Shown: positions 1 through 9,898, numbered from the stretch's first letter. The stretch is 64,000 nt of DNA from Actinomyces urinae (GCF_900119695.1 NZ_LT632547.1:1580893-1644892); one strand, 5' to 3'. Translations and numbers: made by a program. Notes: generated from the sequence alone by a model not told the origin.

Positions 1-2
1 GC

Positions 3-1613
3 GTTGCAGAATCCGAGTGGAGGTCGCTGCACCCCGTCACGCCCCTAGCGAAAACCTGGGCCGTGTTTGCAGCCTTTTTCGCATTCGTCTTCTACCAGTT
101 TGCCGACGTACTTAAAGAGCTCACCACGCTCGGTCTGCTCGAAACCTACGGGCCTGTGGTCGTCTTCCTCGTGATCGCGGCCGGGATCCTCGTGATCGTC
201 ATCGCGGCCGGCATCTACTCTTGGATTGCGTGGCGCAAAATGGGGTTTGCAATCACCCATGACGCCGTGTACTACCGCGAAGGAATCCTCTTTCGTAGTC
301 AACGCCATGCGCGACTAGACCGAATTCAGGCTGTAAACATCACGCACCCGTTGATTGGCCGCATTCTTGGCCTGGGACGTATAGATATTGAGGTTGCTGG
401 CGGGACGGACTCTAACTTCCAGCTGGGGCTACTTAAAACGCGACAGTTAGAGGACGTTCGCCGCGAAGTGCTGTCCGAGTCGCGCACTGCGAAACTGCGC
501 AAAGCAGGGAAGCTAGACGCTGATACATCAGCCGGTGTTCTCGGGGGCGAGGCCGGTGTAGTCTCGACCGCCTTGGAAGATGGTCAGGCAGGAATCGATC
601 AGGCTCAGGGCCTTGGCGCGCCGGTAGACGATCTTGAGCAGATCATCTACAAGGTTCCAGCAGGCCGTCTTGCCGCGTCACTGGCGCTCAACATGGGGAT
701 TATCTTCTCTATTCTCACGGGGTTGGCCATCGCCGCGGGTTCCATAATCGGCACTTTGGTTGAGGGCGCTTCTTTTGCCGCAATGATTCCCGTGCTTGTT
801 GGTGGGTTCGCCTTGTTTGCCTACCCGTTCAACCAGTTTGCAAACAACTTTGGATTCACCGCATTCGTCACCCGCGATGGTATTCGCGTACGCTCTGGCC
901 TGCTATCTACCCGCGCGCAAACCATTCCGGTGCAGCGCATCCACGCAGTAAAGGTTTCCCAGCCTTTCTTCTGGCGCTTTTTTGGCTGGTACCGCGTTAA
1001 AATCATCCAGGCCGGTTTCGCGGCGAACTCCCAAGACAAAGTGGAACACGACGTGCTGCTCCCCGTCGGTACGCGTGAAGAAATGCTCCAAGCCCTATGG
1101 ATGGTCTACCCCGACCTTGGTGTTTCTAACCCAATTGAAACAATCATGTACGGCATTGAGGGCGAAGGTGAGATGCTTGGATTCAGCCAGAACCCGCAAC
1201 GCTCACGCCTGTTCGACCCGCTGGTTTGGCGCCGCCGCTCAATCAAACTAACCGATGTGGCGATCCTGCTGCGCGACGGTTTCTTAACTCGGTCATTCTC
1301 TGTTCTAACCTATGATCGCCTGCAGTCCACACTCATCAACCAAGGCCCGCGGGACCGCAAGAAAGACCTCGCGGGTATTCACTTCCACCTGGTTGAATCT
1401 GGTTTATACATTGAGCACCTGGACAGCGCGCTTGCATCCACTCTCTACGCTGAAATCACGCGCCGCGCCACCATCAGCCGTCAAAAGGAGAGCCAGGAAG
1501 CCTGGGCCGCGCGAGCCGTTCCCGGTGCTCGCCAGACCCACAGCATTTACGAAAACAGTGCGGCCGGTAGCGACCCCGATAGCCTCGAGCAAAATGAGGG
1601 AGAGGCGCAGTGA
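3..1613 (+). CDS. PH-domain (bPH2/YdbT-like) membrane protein, 5' end cut off
   Basis: The reading frame is open to the first bases of the window, with a typical YdbT-type N-terminus (W-R-x-L-H-P-V-T-P-L) just before the first ATG/GTG, so the true start lies at or before base 3. Three bacterial PH (DUF304) repeats are visible: near bases 240-480 (motif Y-R-E-G-I-L), 840-1010 (R-S-G-L-L-S-T-R) and 1210-1430 (R-D-G-F-L-T-R), separated by hydrophobic pairs of helices. The family is membrane-anchored and of uncertain function; Bacillus YdbS/YdbT homologues confer resistance to bacteriocin-type peptides. The stop overlaps the GTG of the next gene by 4 nt, so the two are translationally coupled. 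Confidence 0.85.
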   Translation, partial: VAESEWRSLHPVTPLAKTWAVFAAFFAFVFYQFADVLKELTTLGLLETYGPVVVFLVIAAGILVIVIAAGIYSWIAWRKMGFAITHDAVYYREGILFRSQRHARLDRIQAVNITHPLIGRILGLGRIDIEVAGGTDSNFQLGLLKTRQLEDVRREVLSESRTAKLRKAGKLDADTSAGVLGGEAGVVSTALEDGQAGIDQAQGLGAPVDDLEQIIYKVPAGRLAASLALNMGIIFSILTGLAIAAGSIIGTLVEGASFAAMIPVLVGGFALFAYPFNQFANNFGFTAFVTRDGIRVRSGLLSTRAQTIPVQRIHAVKVSQPFFWRFFGWYRVKIIQAGFAANSQDKVEHDVLLPVGTREEMLQALWMVYPDLGVSNPIETIMYGIEGEGEMLGFSQNPQRSRLFDPLVWRRRSIKLTDVAILLRDGFLTRSFSVLTYDRLQSTLINQGPRDRKKDLAGIHFHLVESGLYIEHLDSALASTLYAEITRRATISRQKESQEAWAARAVPGARQTHSIYENSAAGSDPDSLEQNEGEAQ

Positions 1614-2482
1614 AACCGGGGCGTTTTCGCGTAGGCATTATCGGCGCTGGCCGGGTAGGGCCAGTGATTGGCCGAGCCCTGCAACTCGTGGGGCATGAAA
1701 TCATCGGCATCACCCGTTCCTCAAATCCGCAGCGCAACGATGCCGTTGAAGCGATCCTGGGCGCTGCCGTAATCGAGCCGGATGAAGCGTGCCGGGCCGA
1801 CCTGGTAGTCATAGCTATTCCTGATGACCAGATCGAACCTCTCGTACAAGGCCTAGCAAAACTAGGGTGCTTCCGCCCCGGCCAAGTTGTTATACACACG
1901 AGCGGCGTGCACGGCATCAACGTGCTCGAAGCCGCGCAAGCCGCTGGGGCCCTACCCATCGCCCTGCACCCCGCGATGACATTTACCGGCACGAGCTTGG
2001 ACGTTGAGCGCCTGCAGATGTGCCCGGCGGCCATCACTGCAACCGCGGTTGCCCAACCCATTGCATCTGCCCTCGCGATGGAAATGGGTATGGAGCCTTG
2101 CGTGGTTGAAGAGGAAGACCGCACGCTCTACCACGCGGGCCTTACTCACGGCGCCAACCATCTCGTCACCCTTGTTAACGAGGCCCTTTCTATCCTTGAG
2201 GCCGCCGGCATCGAAAACCCGGAACTCTATATTCGACCCCTCCTAAATGCCGCCTTAGATCGCGCGCTCTCCGAAGGCGTGCACGGCCTGACAGGGCCCG
2301 TACGCCGCGCGGATACCGGCACCCTCAAAGATCACCAGAAGGCATTAACTGAGGCCGGTTTGGACTCGATCCTAGAGAGCTACAAGAATATGGCGCGAGC
2401 AACCGCTCACCTGGCCGGCGACAACCTGCTACTCAGTGAAAAGCAAGTGCAGACCGTCTTGCGTGCTTTGGGTGAAGAATAA
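1610..2482 (+). CDS. Rossmann-like / DUF2520 domain oxidoreductase-like protein
   Basis: A 290-residue soluble protein. The N-terminal Rossmann fold has the dinucleotide motif G-I-I-G-A-G-R-V-G (residues 9-17), followed by an NADP-oxidoreductase-like strand (V-V-I-A-I-P-D-D-Q). The C-terminal all-helical DUF2520 half carries L-H-P-A-M-T-F and H-A-N-H-like stretches. The fold is that of ketopantoate-reductase and pyrroline-carboxylate-reductase relatives. In actinobacteria it regularly sits directly before panC, as here, so a role in pantothenate synthesis (a ketopantoate reductase substitute) is plausible but inferred. It starts at GTG 1610 inside the stop of the upstream gene. Confidence 0.85.
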   Translation: MKPGRFRVGIIGAGRVGPVIGRALQLVGHEIIGITRSSNPQRNDAVEAILGAAVIEPDEACRADLVVIAIPDDQIEPLVQGLAKLGCFRPGQVVIHTSGVHGINVLEAAQAAGALPIALHPAMTFTGTSLDVERLQMCPAAITATAVAQPIASALAMEMGMEPCVVEEEDRTLYHAGLTHGANHLVTLVNEALSILEAAGIENPELYIRPLLNAALDRALSEGVHGLTGPVRRADTGTLKDHQKALTEAGLDSILESYKNMARATAHLAGDNLLLSEKQVQTVLRALGEE

Positions 2483-2565
2483 AAAGTGGCAAGTTGGCCA
2501 CAAGTGGTCCTCCGGATTCGCGCCTAGCGCACCCAAAGGAGCACAATAGTCGCAAAGGAGGCATC

Positions 2566-3414
2566 TTGGAACCACAAGTCGTAAAGACCCGCGAAGAACT
2601 ACGAGCCGCACTAGCGAAACTGCCTGGAAAGCTCGGCCTTGTCATGACCATGGGCGCGCTGCACGACGGGCACCTCAGCCTCGTTAAAGAGGCCAAGAAA
2701 CACGCTGACCACGTCATGGTCACCGTGTTTGTGAACCCCACTCAGTTCGCGCCCGGTGAAGACTTCGACAAGTATCCGCGCGACCTCGATGCTGACCTCA
2801 AAGCAGTTGCGAAGGTAGGTGCAGACCTCGTGTTTGCACCCGCCGCTAAGGAAATGTATCCGGGTGAAGCCGCCGTCACTATCAACCCGGGTCCCACCGC
2901 AACGGTTCTGGAAGGCAAAACGCGGCCCACACATTTTGCGGGCGTACTGCTGGTAGTGCACAAAATGTTCAACCTCACCGGTGCGGACGTTGCCGTATTC
3001 GGTCAAAAGGATGCGCAGCAGCTGGCACTCATTCGTCAGATGGTTCGCGACCTCGACATGCCCATCCAAATCGTTGGCGCGCCCATCGTGCGCGGTGAGG
3101 ACGGCCTAGCCCTTTCCTCGCGCAACGCCTACCTCTCCGATGCGGAGCACCAGCAGGCGCTGGCCCTCAGCGGCGCCCTCAAAGCCGGCAAACAAGCCAG
3201 TAACAGTGGGGCGAGCGCGAGCCAAATCAAGCAGGCTGCCCGCTCTGTCCTCGAAAACGCGGGCGTAAAAATCGACTATGTAGAGCTGGTTGACCAAACC
3301 ACCTTCCAATCCGTAGAGGCCGGGGAAGCCGTGCTGGCCCTCGCCGCCTACGTCGGAAACACACGCCTGATTGACAACGCGATCTTGAAGATTGGGGAGG
3401 CCTCTAATGGCTAA
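2566..3414 (+). CDS. panC: Pantothenate synthetase (pantoate--beta-alanine ligase)
   Basis: PanC condenses pantoate and beta-alanine with ATP in the cytosol. The HxGH-type nucleotide motif is clear (T-M-G-A-L-H-D-G-H, residues 28-36), followed by F-V-N-P-T-Q-F, the F-G-Q-K-D-A-Q-Q segment and the L-S-S-R-N motif. I choose the TTG at 2566 because a strong AAAGGAGG site lies 6-10 nt upstream and the resulting 282 residues match the family length. An ATG at 2494 in frame would add 24 low-complexity residues. The 3' end overlaps panD by 8 nt. Confidence 0.96.
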   Translation: MEPQVVKTREELRAALAKLPGKLGLVMTMGALHDGHLSLVKEAKKHADHVMVTVFVNPTQFAPGEDFDKYPRDLDADLKAVAKVGADLVFAPAAKEMYPGEAAVTINPGPTATVLEGKTRPTHFAGVLLVVHKMFNLTGADVAVFGQKDAQQLALIRQMVRDLDMPIQIVGAPIVRGEDGLALSSRNAYLSDAEHQQALALSGALKAGKQASNSGASASQIKQAARSVLENAGVKIDYVELVDQTTFQSVEAGEAVLALAAYVGNTRLIDNAILKIGEASNG

Positions 3415-3853
3415 CGAAATCTACCGCACGCTAATGAGCGGCAAGATTCACCGCGCCACAGTGACGGGCGCGGACCTCAACTACGTTGGATCCATCACCG
3501 TAGACAAAACCCTGTTGGAAGCAGCCGGGATTCTTGAAGGTGAACGCGTTGACATTGTGAATGTCACCAACGGAAACCGCCTTTCCACCTACACCATAAA
3601 TGGCGAGGCCGGATCGGGAATCATCCAGCTAAACGGTGCCGCCGCGCACTTGACCGACCCGGGCGATATCGTCATCATCATCGCCTACCAGTGTGTGCCC
3701 GAATCCATGGCACGCGGCTTCAAAGGCAAGGTTGTGTTGGTCGACAAAGACAACCGGATCATCGACCTCGGCTCAGACCCGGCCAGCGTGCCCGCCGGCC
3801 TCGAAAACGCTTCCGGTGGCGAAGGTCCGCTCGCGGCCCCAAACCGAGGCTAA
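3407..3853 (+). CDS. panD: Aspartate 1-decarboxylase proenzyme
   Basis: PanD makes beta-alanine for the PanC reaction. The proenzyme self-cleaves at a Gly-Ser bond to form the pyruvoyl cofactor; here that bond is G28-S29 in N-Y-V-G-S-I-T-V. The conserved N-G-x-R-x-x-T-Y and G-A-A-A-x-x-x-x-x-G-D segments follow. The ATG at 3407 is preceded by GGGGAGG and lies inside the end of panC. The 148-residue length includes a Gly/Ala-rich tail of about 20 residues beyond the E. coli length, common in actinobacteria. Confidence 0.96.
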   Translation: MANEIYRTLMSGKIHRATVTGADLNYVGSITVDKTLLEAAGILEGERVDIVNVTNGNRLSTYTINGEAGSGIIQLNGAAAHLTDPGDIVIIIAYQCVPESMARGFKGKVVLVDKDNRIIDLGSDPASVPAGLENASGGEGPLAAPNRG

Positions 3854-4004
3854 CGGGCCGGCTCTGAAGCGCGGATAATCTATCTGCCCCAGTAAGCCCT
3901 CGCGGCTATCGATAGCTTCACGCGTATGGGCCGCTGGGCGTGCGCGAAACGTGATATTAGCCCACTATTTCCCGCATGTAGCGCCCCTTTAGTACGATGG
4001 GGAC

Positions 4005-5552
4005 GTGGAAAAGAACAACGAGTCGTCTGAAATTCAAGAAGCCCCCGAGCAGTTTCGTGTTCGCGCCGAAAAACGTGCGCGCATGCTCGCAGAGGGAACC
4101 GAACCCTACCCGGTAGAACTGCCCATCACCAGCACCATCAAGAAGGTACGTGAGGAGTTCGACCACCTCGAAATCGACGAACAGTCACCCGCGCCCGTGG
4201 GCGTCGCTGGACGTGTCATGTTTATCCGCGGCTCCGGTAAGCTCCAGTTCGTTGTCATCCAAGATGGCGAGGGCAACCGCATTCAGGTGATGCTCTCCGC
4301 TAAAGAGGTGGGTACCGACTCGCTAAAGGAATTCAAGGCAAACGTAGACCTTGGCGATCACCTGTTTGTGCACGGCCCGGCAATGCGTTCGCGCCGCGGC
4401 GAGCTCTCCATCTTCGCTCAGCCGAGTGAGGACGCGCCCGCGTGGCGCATCACCTCGAAGGCGCTACGTCCACTGCCGAAGACGTTCACAACGGATTCCG
4501 GTGAAGAGATGAGCCTTTCGGAAGAGGCTCGTATCCGCCAGCGCCACCTCGACATGATTTTGCGTCCGGCAGCTCGCGAGATGGTTCGCACGCGCGCGGA
4601 CGTTGTGTGGTCGCTACGCGACTACTTCCACCGCGAGGGATTCTTGGAGATCGAAACGCCGATGCTCCAAAACATTCACGGTGGCGCGGCCGCACGCCCG
4701 TTCCAAACCCACATGAATGCATACGACACGGAGCTTTACTTGCGTATTGCGCCGGAACTGTTCTTGAAGCGCGCAGTGGTTGGTGGCGTGGAAAAGGTTT
4801 TTGAAATCAACCGTAATTTCCGAAATGAGGGCGCAGACTCGTCGCACTCTCCGGAGTTCACCATGCTTGAAGCCTACGAGGCCTACGGCACTTACAACAC
4901 GATGGCTACCCGCACTCGCGATTTCATTCAGAAGGCCGCACGGGACGTGTTTGGTACCGAGAAGGTAACGCTTGCCGACGGCTCCGAGTACGACCTTTCT
5001 GGACAGTGGGATGAGATTTCACTTTACGAGGTTGTCTCGGAAGCGGTAAAGGAAGAAATCACGCCGGAAACCGAGCTTTCCCGCCTTGTGAAACTGGCAG
5101 AGGAACGCGGAATTGCTGTTCCGGATCACGCTGTGGCGGGCAAGGTAGTAGAAGAGATTTTTGAGCACGAAGTTGGCGATCACTTGTGGGCTCCGACGTT
5201 TGTGCGCGACTATCCGGTGGATACGTCCCCGCTGGTTCGCCAGCACCGTTGCCTGCCTGGCCGCGTGGAGAAGTGGGACCTGTACGTTCGCGGTTTCGAA
5301 CTAGCCACCGCTTACTCCGAGTTGGTTGACCCGGTTATTCAGCGCGAGCGTTTTGAAGCCCAGGCGCTGGCCGCGGCTAACGGAGACCCGGAAGCGATGG
5401 TTCTTGACGAGGACTTCCTGCAGGCCATGGAACAGGGCATGCCGCCTACGGGTGGTATGGGTATGGGCCTCGATCGTCTGCTGATGGCGCTAACTGGCTA
5501 TGGAATCCGCGAGACCATCACGTTCCCGCTAGTAAAGCGAATCGAGAACTGA
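4005..5552 (+). CDS. lysS: Lysyl-tRNA synthetase, class II
   Basis: Charges tRNA-Lys. The 515-residue protein has an N-terminal OB-fold anticodon domain (about residues 60-165, with V-A-G-R-V-M-x-x-R). The class II catalytic core shows motif 2 around F267-E289 (F-E-I-N-R-N-F-R-N-E-G) and motif 3 near the C-terminus (G-M-G-M-G-L-D-R-L-L-M). The start is GTG 4005 with only a weak purine stretch upstream. A TACGAT-like -10 box lies about 10 nt before the start, so the leader may be very short. It lies 151 bp downstream of panD, the common actinobacterial order. Confidence 0.97.
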   Translation: MEKNNESSEIQEAPEQFRVRAEKRARMLAEGTEPYPVELPITSTIKKVREEFDHLEIDEQSPAPVGVAGRVMFIRGSGKLQFVVIQDGEGNRIQVMLSAKEVGTDSLKEFKANVDLGDHLFVHGPAMRSRRGELSIFAQPSEDAPAWRITSKALRPLPKTFTTDSGEEMSLSEEARIRQRHLDMILRPAAREMVRTRADVVWSLRDYFHREGFLEIETPMLQNIHGGAAARPFQTHMNAYDTELYLRIAPELFLKRAVVGGVEKVFEINRNFRNEGADSSHSPEFTMLEAYEAYGTYNTMATRTRDFIQKAARDVFGTEKVTLADGSEYDLSGQWDEISLYEVVSEAVKEEITPETELSRLVKLAEERGIAVPDHAVAGKVVEEIFEHEVGDHLWAPTFVRDYPVDTSPLVRQHRCLPGRVEKWDLYVRGFELATAYSELVDPVIQRERFEAQALAAANGDPEAMVLDEDFLQAMEQGMPPTGGMGMGLDRLLMALTGYGIRETITFPLVKRIEN

Positions 5553-5608
5553 CGGTGAGTTAACTCATACTCAATCGGCATAACGTTTTCTTTGGCCAGA
5601 GCACTACA

Positions 5609-7063
5609 ATGCTTGGTATCAAAGCCAAGATGTTAGGCGAGCAGAAGGCTCGCAAGCAGAGGCGCGTGCAAGCGCGAAGCGTAGGATTTTACCCGGCGCG
5701 AATGGCCCTGCTTGGACTGGGCATAGCGATTTTGGTTGGAACCGTATTGCTAATGCTCCCTATAGCGAGGTCTGACGCTCCCATGTGGCCAGGAAATGTG
5801 CCGGTGGCAGTTGCCGGCCCCTCCATTGCGGGAGGGGCGCCGCTGTCTGTAGCTCTATTTACCGCAACCTCGGCCACCTGTGTAACCGGCCTGATCGTGG
5901 TGGATACGGCCACATACTGGAGCACATTCGGTCACGCGGTGATCGCAATACTCATTGAGATTGGTGGCTTGGGGGCGATGACGTTCGCTGCCCTCCTCGC
6001 CGTATACGTAGCCCACCGCCTGAGTTTGAGCCAGCGCCTCGTGGTCGCTCAAATCACCGGCGCCCTCACAATGTCAGATATGCGCGGATTCGTGAAACGT
6101 ATTGTGGGTATGGCCCTGATTGTGCAGGTAGTTCTTGCGATCCCGCTGGTAATCGACTTCTACGTGCGCTCCAAATCGCTGGGTGAGGCGCTGCAGTGGG
6201 GCACGTTTTTCTCGATTTCTGCGTTCAATAATGCCGGCTTCTCTTTGGAAACCGACAGTTTGATCCCGTTTGCTACAGACCCGTTCATAATCTTGCCAAT
6301 CTCAATTCTGATTGTGATTGGAGGCCTCGGGTTCCCGGTTCTGGCTGAAATCGTGCACGCGTTAAAAACAAGGACGAGGAAGCCGTGGCACTGGTCGCTT
6401 AACGCGCGTCTAGTAGTGCACGGAACCATTGGTCTCATTCTTACCGGTTGGTTACTCATTACGCTGCTTGAGTGGAGCAACCTTTCGCAAACGGGTCAGT
6501 ACAGTACTGCAGATAAGCTTCTCATCACACTGTTCACGGCAATTTCGCCGCGTACAGCCGGATTTAACTCGATGGATATAGCAACGCAAAGCGACGTCAC
6601 TTGGCTGGTCACAGACATCCTCATGTTTATTGGAGCAGGTCCGGCTGGCACCGCGGGCGGTGTGAAGGTGACAACCATGCTGGTGCTCGTCTTTTTGGTT
6701 CTGACTGAGATCCGGGCGGGCCAGGCCGTTCAACTGTTTGGCTCCCGCATTGGCCGCTCCACCCAGCGTGCGGCGATTACGGTGCTCATGATTGCATTCA
6801 GCCTGGTTGTGGGTGCCACCGCCATAATCATGGTTCTCACGCCTTGGGGAATGGACCCGGTGTTGTATGAGGTCATATCCGCACTTAGCACGGTGGGCCT
6901 AACAACGGGCATCACCCCGCAGCTGCCTATAGCGGCGCAACTGATCATTTGCGCGCTTATGTTCTTCGGACGAGTGGGGCCCGTGGCAGTTGCAACAGTC
7001 TTAACTATTCGACCAGATACGAAGCTGTATGAGCTTCCTAAGGAAAGGCCAATCATTGGTTAG
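5609..7063 (+). CDS. TrkH/KtrB-type potassium uptake membrane subunit
   Basis: A 484-residue polytopic membrane protein of the TrkH/KtrB/HKT superfamily. Four pore repeats with selectivity-filter glycines are visible, e.g. T-S-A-T-C-V-T-G-L, S-A-F-N-N-A-G-F, S-P-R-T-A-G-F-N and S-T-V-G-L-T-T-G. An extended basic N-terminus (K-A-R-K-Q-R-R) lies in the cytosol. It passes K+ and depends on the RCK-type subunit encoded immediately downstream, whose coding region overlaps its last codons. A KtrB assignment fits better than TrkH by length. Confidence 0.93.
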   Translation: MLGIKAKMLGEQKARKQRRVQARSVGFYPARMALLGLGIAILVGTVLLMLPIARSDAPMWPGNVPVAVAGPSIAGGAPLSVALFTATSATCVTGLIVVDTATYWSTFGHAVIAILIEIGGLGAMTFAALLAVYVAHRLSLSQRLVVAQITGALTMSDMRGFVKRIVGMALIVQVVLAIPLVIDFYVRSKSLGEALQWGTFFSISAFNNAGFSLETDSLIPFATDPFIILPISILIVIGGLGFPVLAEIVHALKTRTRKPWHWSLNARLVVHGTIGLILTGWLLITLLEWSNLSQTGQYSTADKLLITLFTAISPRTAGFNSMDIATQSDVTWLVTDILMFIGAGPAGTAGGVKVTTMLVLVFLVLTEIRAGQAVQLFGSRIGRSTQRAAITVLMIAFSLVVGATAIIMVLTPWGMDPVLYEVISALSTVGLTTGITPQLPIAAQLIICALMFFGRVGPVAVATVLTIRPDTKLYELPKERPIIG

Positions 7064-7739
7064 TTTTTCATTCCTTCCGCGAGTTCTTGCCGGAGAAGCT
7101 GGCGATGTTGCCATCATCGGCCTGGGACGTTTTGGAACGGCAATGGGCGAGGAACTCGTTGCATCCGGCGTGCAAGTGCTTGGAATAGATAAGGATACGG
7201 ACGTAGTCCAGGCGATGAGAGGGCGTTTCACGCAGGTGGTGAAAGCCGACGCGTCCAGCGTTGAGGCGCTACAGCAACTGGGCGTTGATGAGTTCCAAAC
7301 TGCCGTGGTTGCAATCGGGGAGAACTTGGCGTCCTCCATCCTCGTCGCATCTGCGCTATTACAGCTAGATGGGCCGGAAATCTGGGCTAAGGCGGCAACT
7401 GCGCAGCAGGCTGAAATATTCCGGCAACTAGGAATAAAACATGTGTTTGAGCCAGAGAAGAACATGGGGCAGAGGGCTGCGCACCTCATTACTCGCCGGC
7501 TTTCAGACTTTTTTGACCTCGGAAATGGGTTTGCGTTGGCAACGGCTACTGTGCCTGAAAAAGTGGGCGGGAAACTGGTAAGCGAAACGCGTTTCAGGTC
7601 CGGGCACGGAGTCACCCTGATTGGGATTCGCCAAGAAGATGGGACGTGGGAGCAGGTTTCTCCCAATACCAGGCTGGTTGCGGGGCAAACTGTTTTGGCC
7701 GCAGGTCCGTCCAACAACCTCGAGATCGCGTTCGCTTAA
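7056..7739 (+). CDS. TrkA/KtrA-type potassium channel regulatory (RCK) subunit
   Basis: A cytosolic gating subunit for the adjacent K+ transporter. It has an RCK_N Rossmann domain with A-I-I-G-L-G-R-F-G and the acidic nucleotide-binding strand end I-D-K-D, followed by a smaller RCK_C domain. An in-frame ATG exists at 7029. I prefer the TTG at 7056 because AAGGAAAGG lies 8 nt upstream and the resulting N-terminus (V-S-F-S-F-L-P-R-V-L-A-G) resembles relatives. Its stop overlaps the stop of the convergent MFS gene by 3-4 nt. Confidence 0.92.
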   Translation: MVSFSFLPRVLAGEAGDVAIIGLGRFGTAMGEELVASGVQVLGIDKDTDVVQAMRGRFTQVVKADASSVEALQQLGVDEFQTAVVAIGENLASSILVASALLQLDGPEIWAKAATAQQAEIFRQLGIKHVFEPEKNMGQRAAHLITRRLSDFFDLGNGFALATATVPEKVGGKLVSETRFRSGHGVTLIGIRQEDGTWEQVSPNTRLVAGQTVLAAGPSNNLEIAFA

Positions 7740-8977
7740 TCCGTCGCAGGGTTTGAAACCTCGGGTAGGTGAGAGGCTGCGAAGACTCCCGCAAACCCAA
7801 CGAGTGCTAGGAAAATCAGTGCAGGCGAAGCACCCCACATTGCGAGTGCGCCGGAGATCAAACCCACTAGAAGTAAGATGATGCCCATGAGCGTGTTCGC
7901 GGCTCCCACGTACCGCGTTCGCACGTCCGATTCGGCCATGTCAACGATGTAGGTTTTTCGGGCCACGCGCACCAAAATATGAGCGAGGTTGAGGGCAAAG
8001 AACGAGGTTGGCAGGATCCACGTGAGGGCAGTTTGAGGCCCAAAACGAACTGCAGCGAGGGTGAGCAAAATGATTATGGAGGCCGCCCCCGCTCCAATGG
8101 ACATGGTGTTTTTTGAGGACTTGTCAGAAAACTTGCCGGAGATTCGCCCGCCAATAAGTGCGGAAAGTCCGGACGCAACCAGGAATAGGCCAAGCCCTGT
8201 GATATCGCTATCCACTTCTTGCGAGAGCAGGACGATAAAAGCCGTTGAAAGCGCCGATACGAGCAACAGTGAACGCACAATCACGAAGTTGCGGAAGTCC
8301 TTTTGATCGCGAAACAGTTCCCAGGTGTCTTTCCACCACGCTTTGTCGAGGCCTCCTCCATCGGCATCCGGATCGATAGGCTCGTCAATCTTGTTGAACA
8401 CCAGGGCGGCCAGGAACCAGATGAGTCCGGAAAACACAATGAGAACTACGAGGGAGCTCGGCTTTTGCAAAGCTGGCGTGAGGGAGATGCTTAGGCCAAT
8501 CACGAGCGAGACGAGGCCGCCGATAGCAGCTGATCGTCCGGTGATAAGACCGCGTTTGCCCTTATCCACGATCCGTCCCTGCACGTCCTTCGAAGCGATT
8601 GAACTGAGGGAGCGGAAGGTAGCGAAGACGGCGAGTAGCAGGAGGAAAGCGAGGCCAAGAGCCAAGCCTTCGAGGAGGAGTGCGGCAACTGCCATGAGCA
8701 GGGCAGCTACGCCCTGGCCGATCGCTCCGATCACCCAGATGCTCTTGCGGCGTTTGTGTCCGATAACCCACGGGGTGAACGCGGCCTGGGGGAGCATGGA
8801 GAGGGATTCACGCACTGGCACGAGCATGGCGATTGTGAAACCGGGCGCTCCGCCGGCCTGTAGTATCCACGGCAAAACAGTTTTGGCGGCAATGACCTGG
8901 TCACCAATATTTTGCAGGGCATTCGCGCCAATAAACCTGTTTACATTGGACCTTTCGGTCTTTTCTTCTTCTGCCAC
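7736..8977 (-). CDS. MFS-family permease
   Basis: A 413-residue polytopic protein with about 12 hydrophobic segments and charged cytosolic loops, the organisation of major facilitator superfamily transporters. The first segment contains a conserved N-I-G-D-Q stretch. Substrate unknown. The start is GTG 8977, with AAGGTGG 3-9 nt upstream; the open frame extends to 9016 but without a ribosome site. It converges on and touches the potassium-uptake pair and is divergent from the SDR gene, so it is a single-gene unit. Confidence 0.8.
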   Translation of the reverse strand: MAEEEKTERSNVNRFIGANALQNIGDQVIAAKTVLPWILQAGGAPGFTIAMLVPVRESLSMLPQAAFTPWVIGHKRRKSIWVIGAIGQGVAALLMAVAALLLEGLALGLAFLLLLAVFATFRSLSSIASKDVQGRIVDKGKRGLITGRSAAIGGLVSLVIGLSISLTPALQKPSSLVVLIVFSGLIWFLAALVFNKIDEPIDPDADGGGLDKAWWKDTWELFRDQKDFRNFVIVRSLLLVSALSTAFIVLLSQEVDSDITGLGLFLVASGLSALIGGRISGKFSDKSSKNTMSIGAGAASIIILLTLAAVRFGPQTALTWILPTSFFALNLAHILVRVARKTYIVDMAESDVRTRYVGAANTLMGIILLLVGLISGALAMWGASPALIFLALVGFAGVFAASHLPEVSNPATD

Positions 8978-9109
8978 GTGCCACCTTCCTCGCTCGGCTT
9001 CCACCCTATGAAACATGGATGAGACCGGCTAATAAGGCTAACCAAACTACCTGCCTAGCCGTGTGATGGTAACGCTATTAGGCTGGTAGTAAAACGGTTA
9101 GGAGATTCT

Positions 9110-9895
9110 ATGGATCTGCAAATCAGCGGGACAGTTGCGTTCGTTGCGGCCTCAACATCCGGGCTTGGAAGAGCGAGTGCAGTGGCGCTTGCCGCGGAAG
9201 GAGCACATGTTTGCGTTACGGGCCGTACTGCAAAGGCTCGTGAGGAAGTTGTGAAACAGATTCGCGAGGCCGGAGGAGTTGCGCTTGAGGCGCCACTAGA
9301 TGTTGAGGATGCCACCTCCATTGAACAGGCCATCAGCACGTGCGAGCGCGAGTTGGGGCCGGTTAGCATCCTGGTGTTGAACGGGCCGGGACCGAAGCCA
9401 GCTTCGCCCTCAACAATCACGAGTGAGGATGTTGCTGGAGCCGCCGCGCGCCTTATTGAGCCACACGTGCTCATGGTTAATCGGGTTCTGCCCGGAATGC
9501 GTGAGCGCGGTTGGGGCAGGATCATTGCAATCGGGTCTACTGCGGTGGTTACCCCTTCACAGCAGCTGGTGCTCTCAACCATTGGGCGCCAAGGCTTGGC
9601 GGGGTACTTGAAGGCTCTGTCCCAAGAAGTGGGTGGGGACGGTGTCACGGTGAATATGGTTCATCCAGGCCGCATCTTGACGCCGCGTATCGACCAGCTT
9701 GACCAGGACGCCGCTACCCGCGAGGGCGTGAGTGCCGCAGGTGTTCGCGAGCGGTTTGAACAGACCATTCCGGTGAAACGCCTGGGCGATCCGGCCGAGA
9801 TGGGCGCCGCGGTGGCCTTCCTCGCTTCGCGGCAGGCGGCTTATATTACGGGTACCGCCCTTCGCCTTGATGGGGGAGCAACGCCCGTTCTTTGA
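9110..9895 (+). CDS. Short-chain dehydrogenase/reductase, atypical active site
   Basis: A 261-residue SDR-fold protein. The cofactor loop is A-S-T-S-G-L-G-R (residues 14-21), and a G-R-T turn at 38-40 suggests NADP(H). The N-G-P-G motif is at 91-94, G-S-T at 142-144, and the C-terminal T-G-T-A-L-R-L-D-G-G is standard. At the position of the catalytic Y-x-x-x-K the sequence reads S156-T-I-G-R160, so Tyr and Lys are both replaced. Such divergent SDRs exist as a subgroup often annotated 3-oxoacyl-ACP reductase, with unproven chemistry. It converges tail-to-tail with the DeoR gene, only 3 nt apart. Confidence 0.82.
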   Translation: MDLQISGTVAFVAASTSGLGRASAVALAAEGAHVCVTGRTAKAREEVVKQIREAGGVALEAPLDVEDATSIEQAISTCERELGPVSILVLNGPGPKPASPSTITSEDVAGAAARLIEPHVLMVNRVLPGMRERGWGRIIAIGSTAVVTPSQQLVLSTIGRQGLAGYLKALSQEVGGDGVTVNMVHPGRILTPRIDQLDQDAATREGVSAAGVRERFEQTIPVKRLGDPAEMGAAVAFLASRQAAYITGTALRLDGGATPVL

Positions 9896-9898
9896 TGG

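Noticed and set aside
7736-7739. Tail-to-tail overlap of the potassium regulator and MFS genes as an antisense control device
   Set aside because: A four-base stop overlap is common between convergent genes and gives no further evidence.
8325-9011. 228-residue plus-strand frame opposite the MFS gene
   Set aside because: It is antisense to a clear membrane protein, rich in Arg/Pro/Ser and without a ribosome site.
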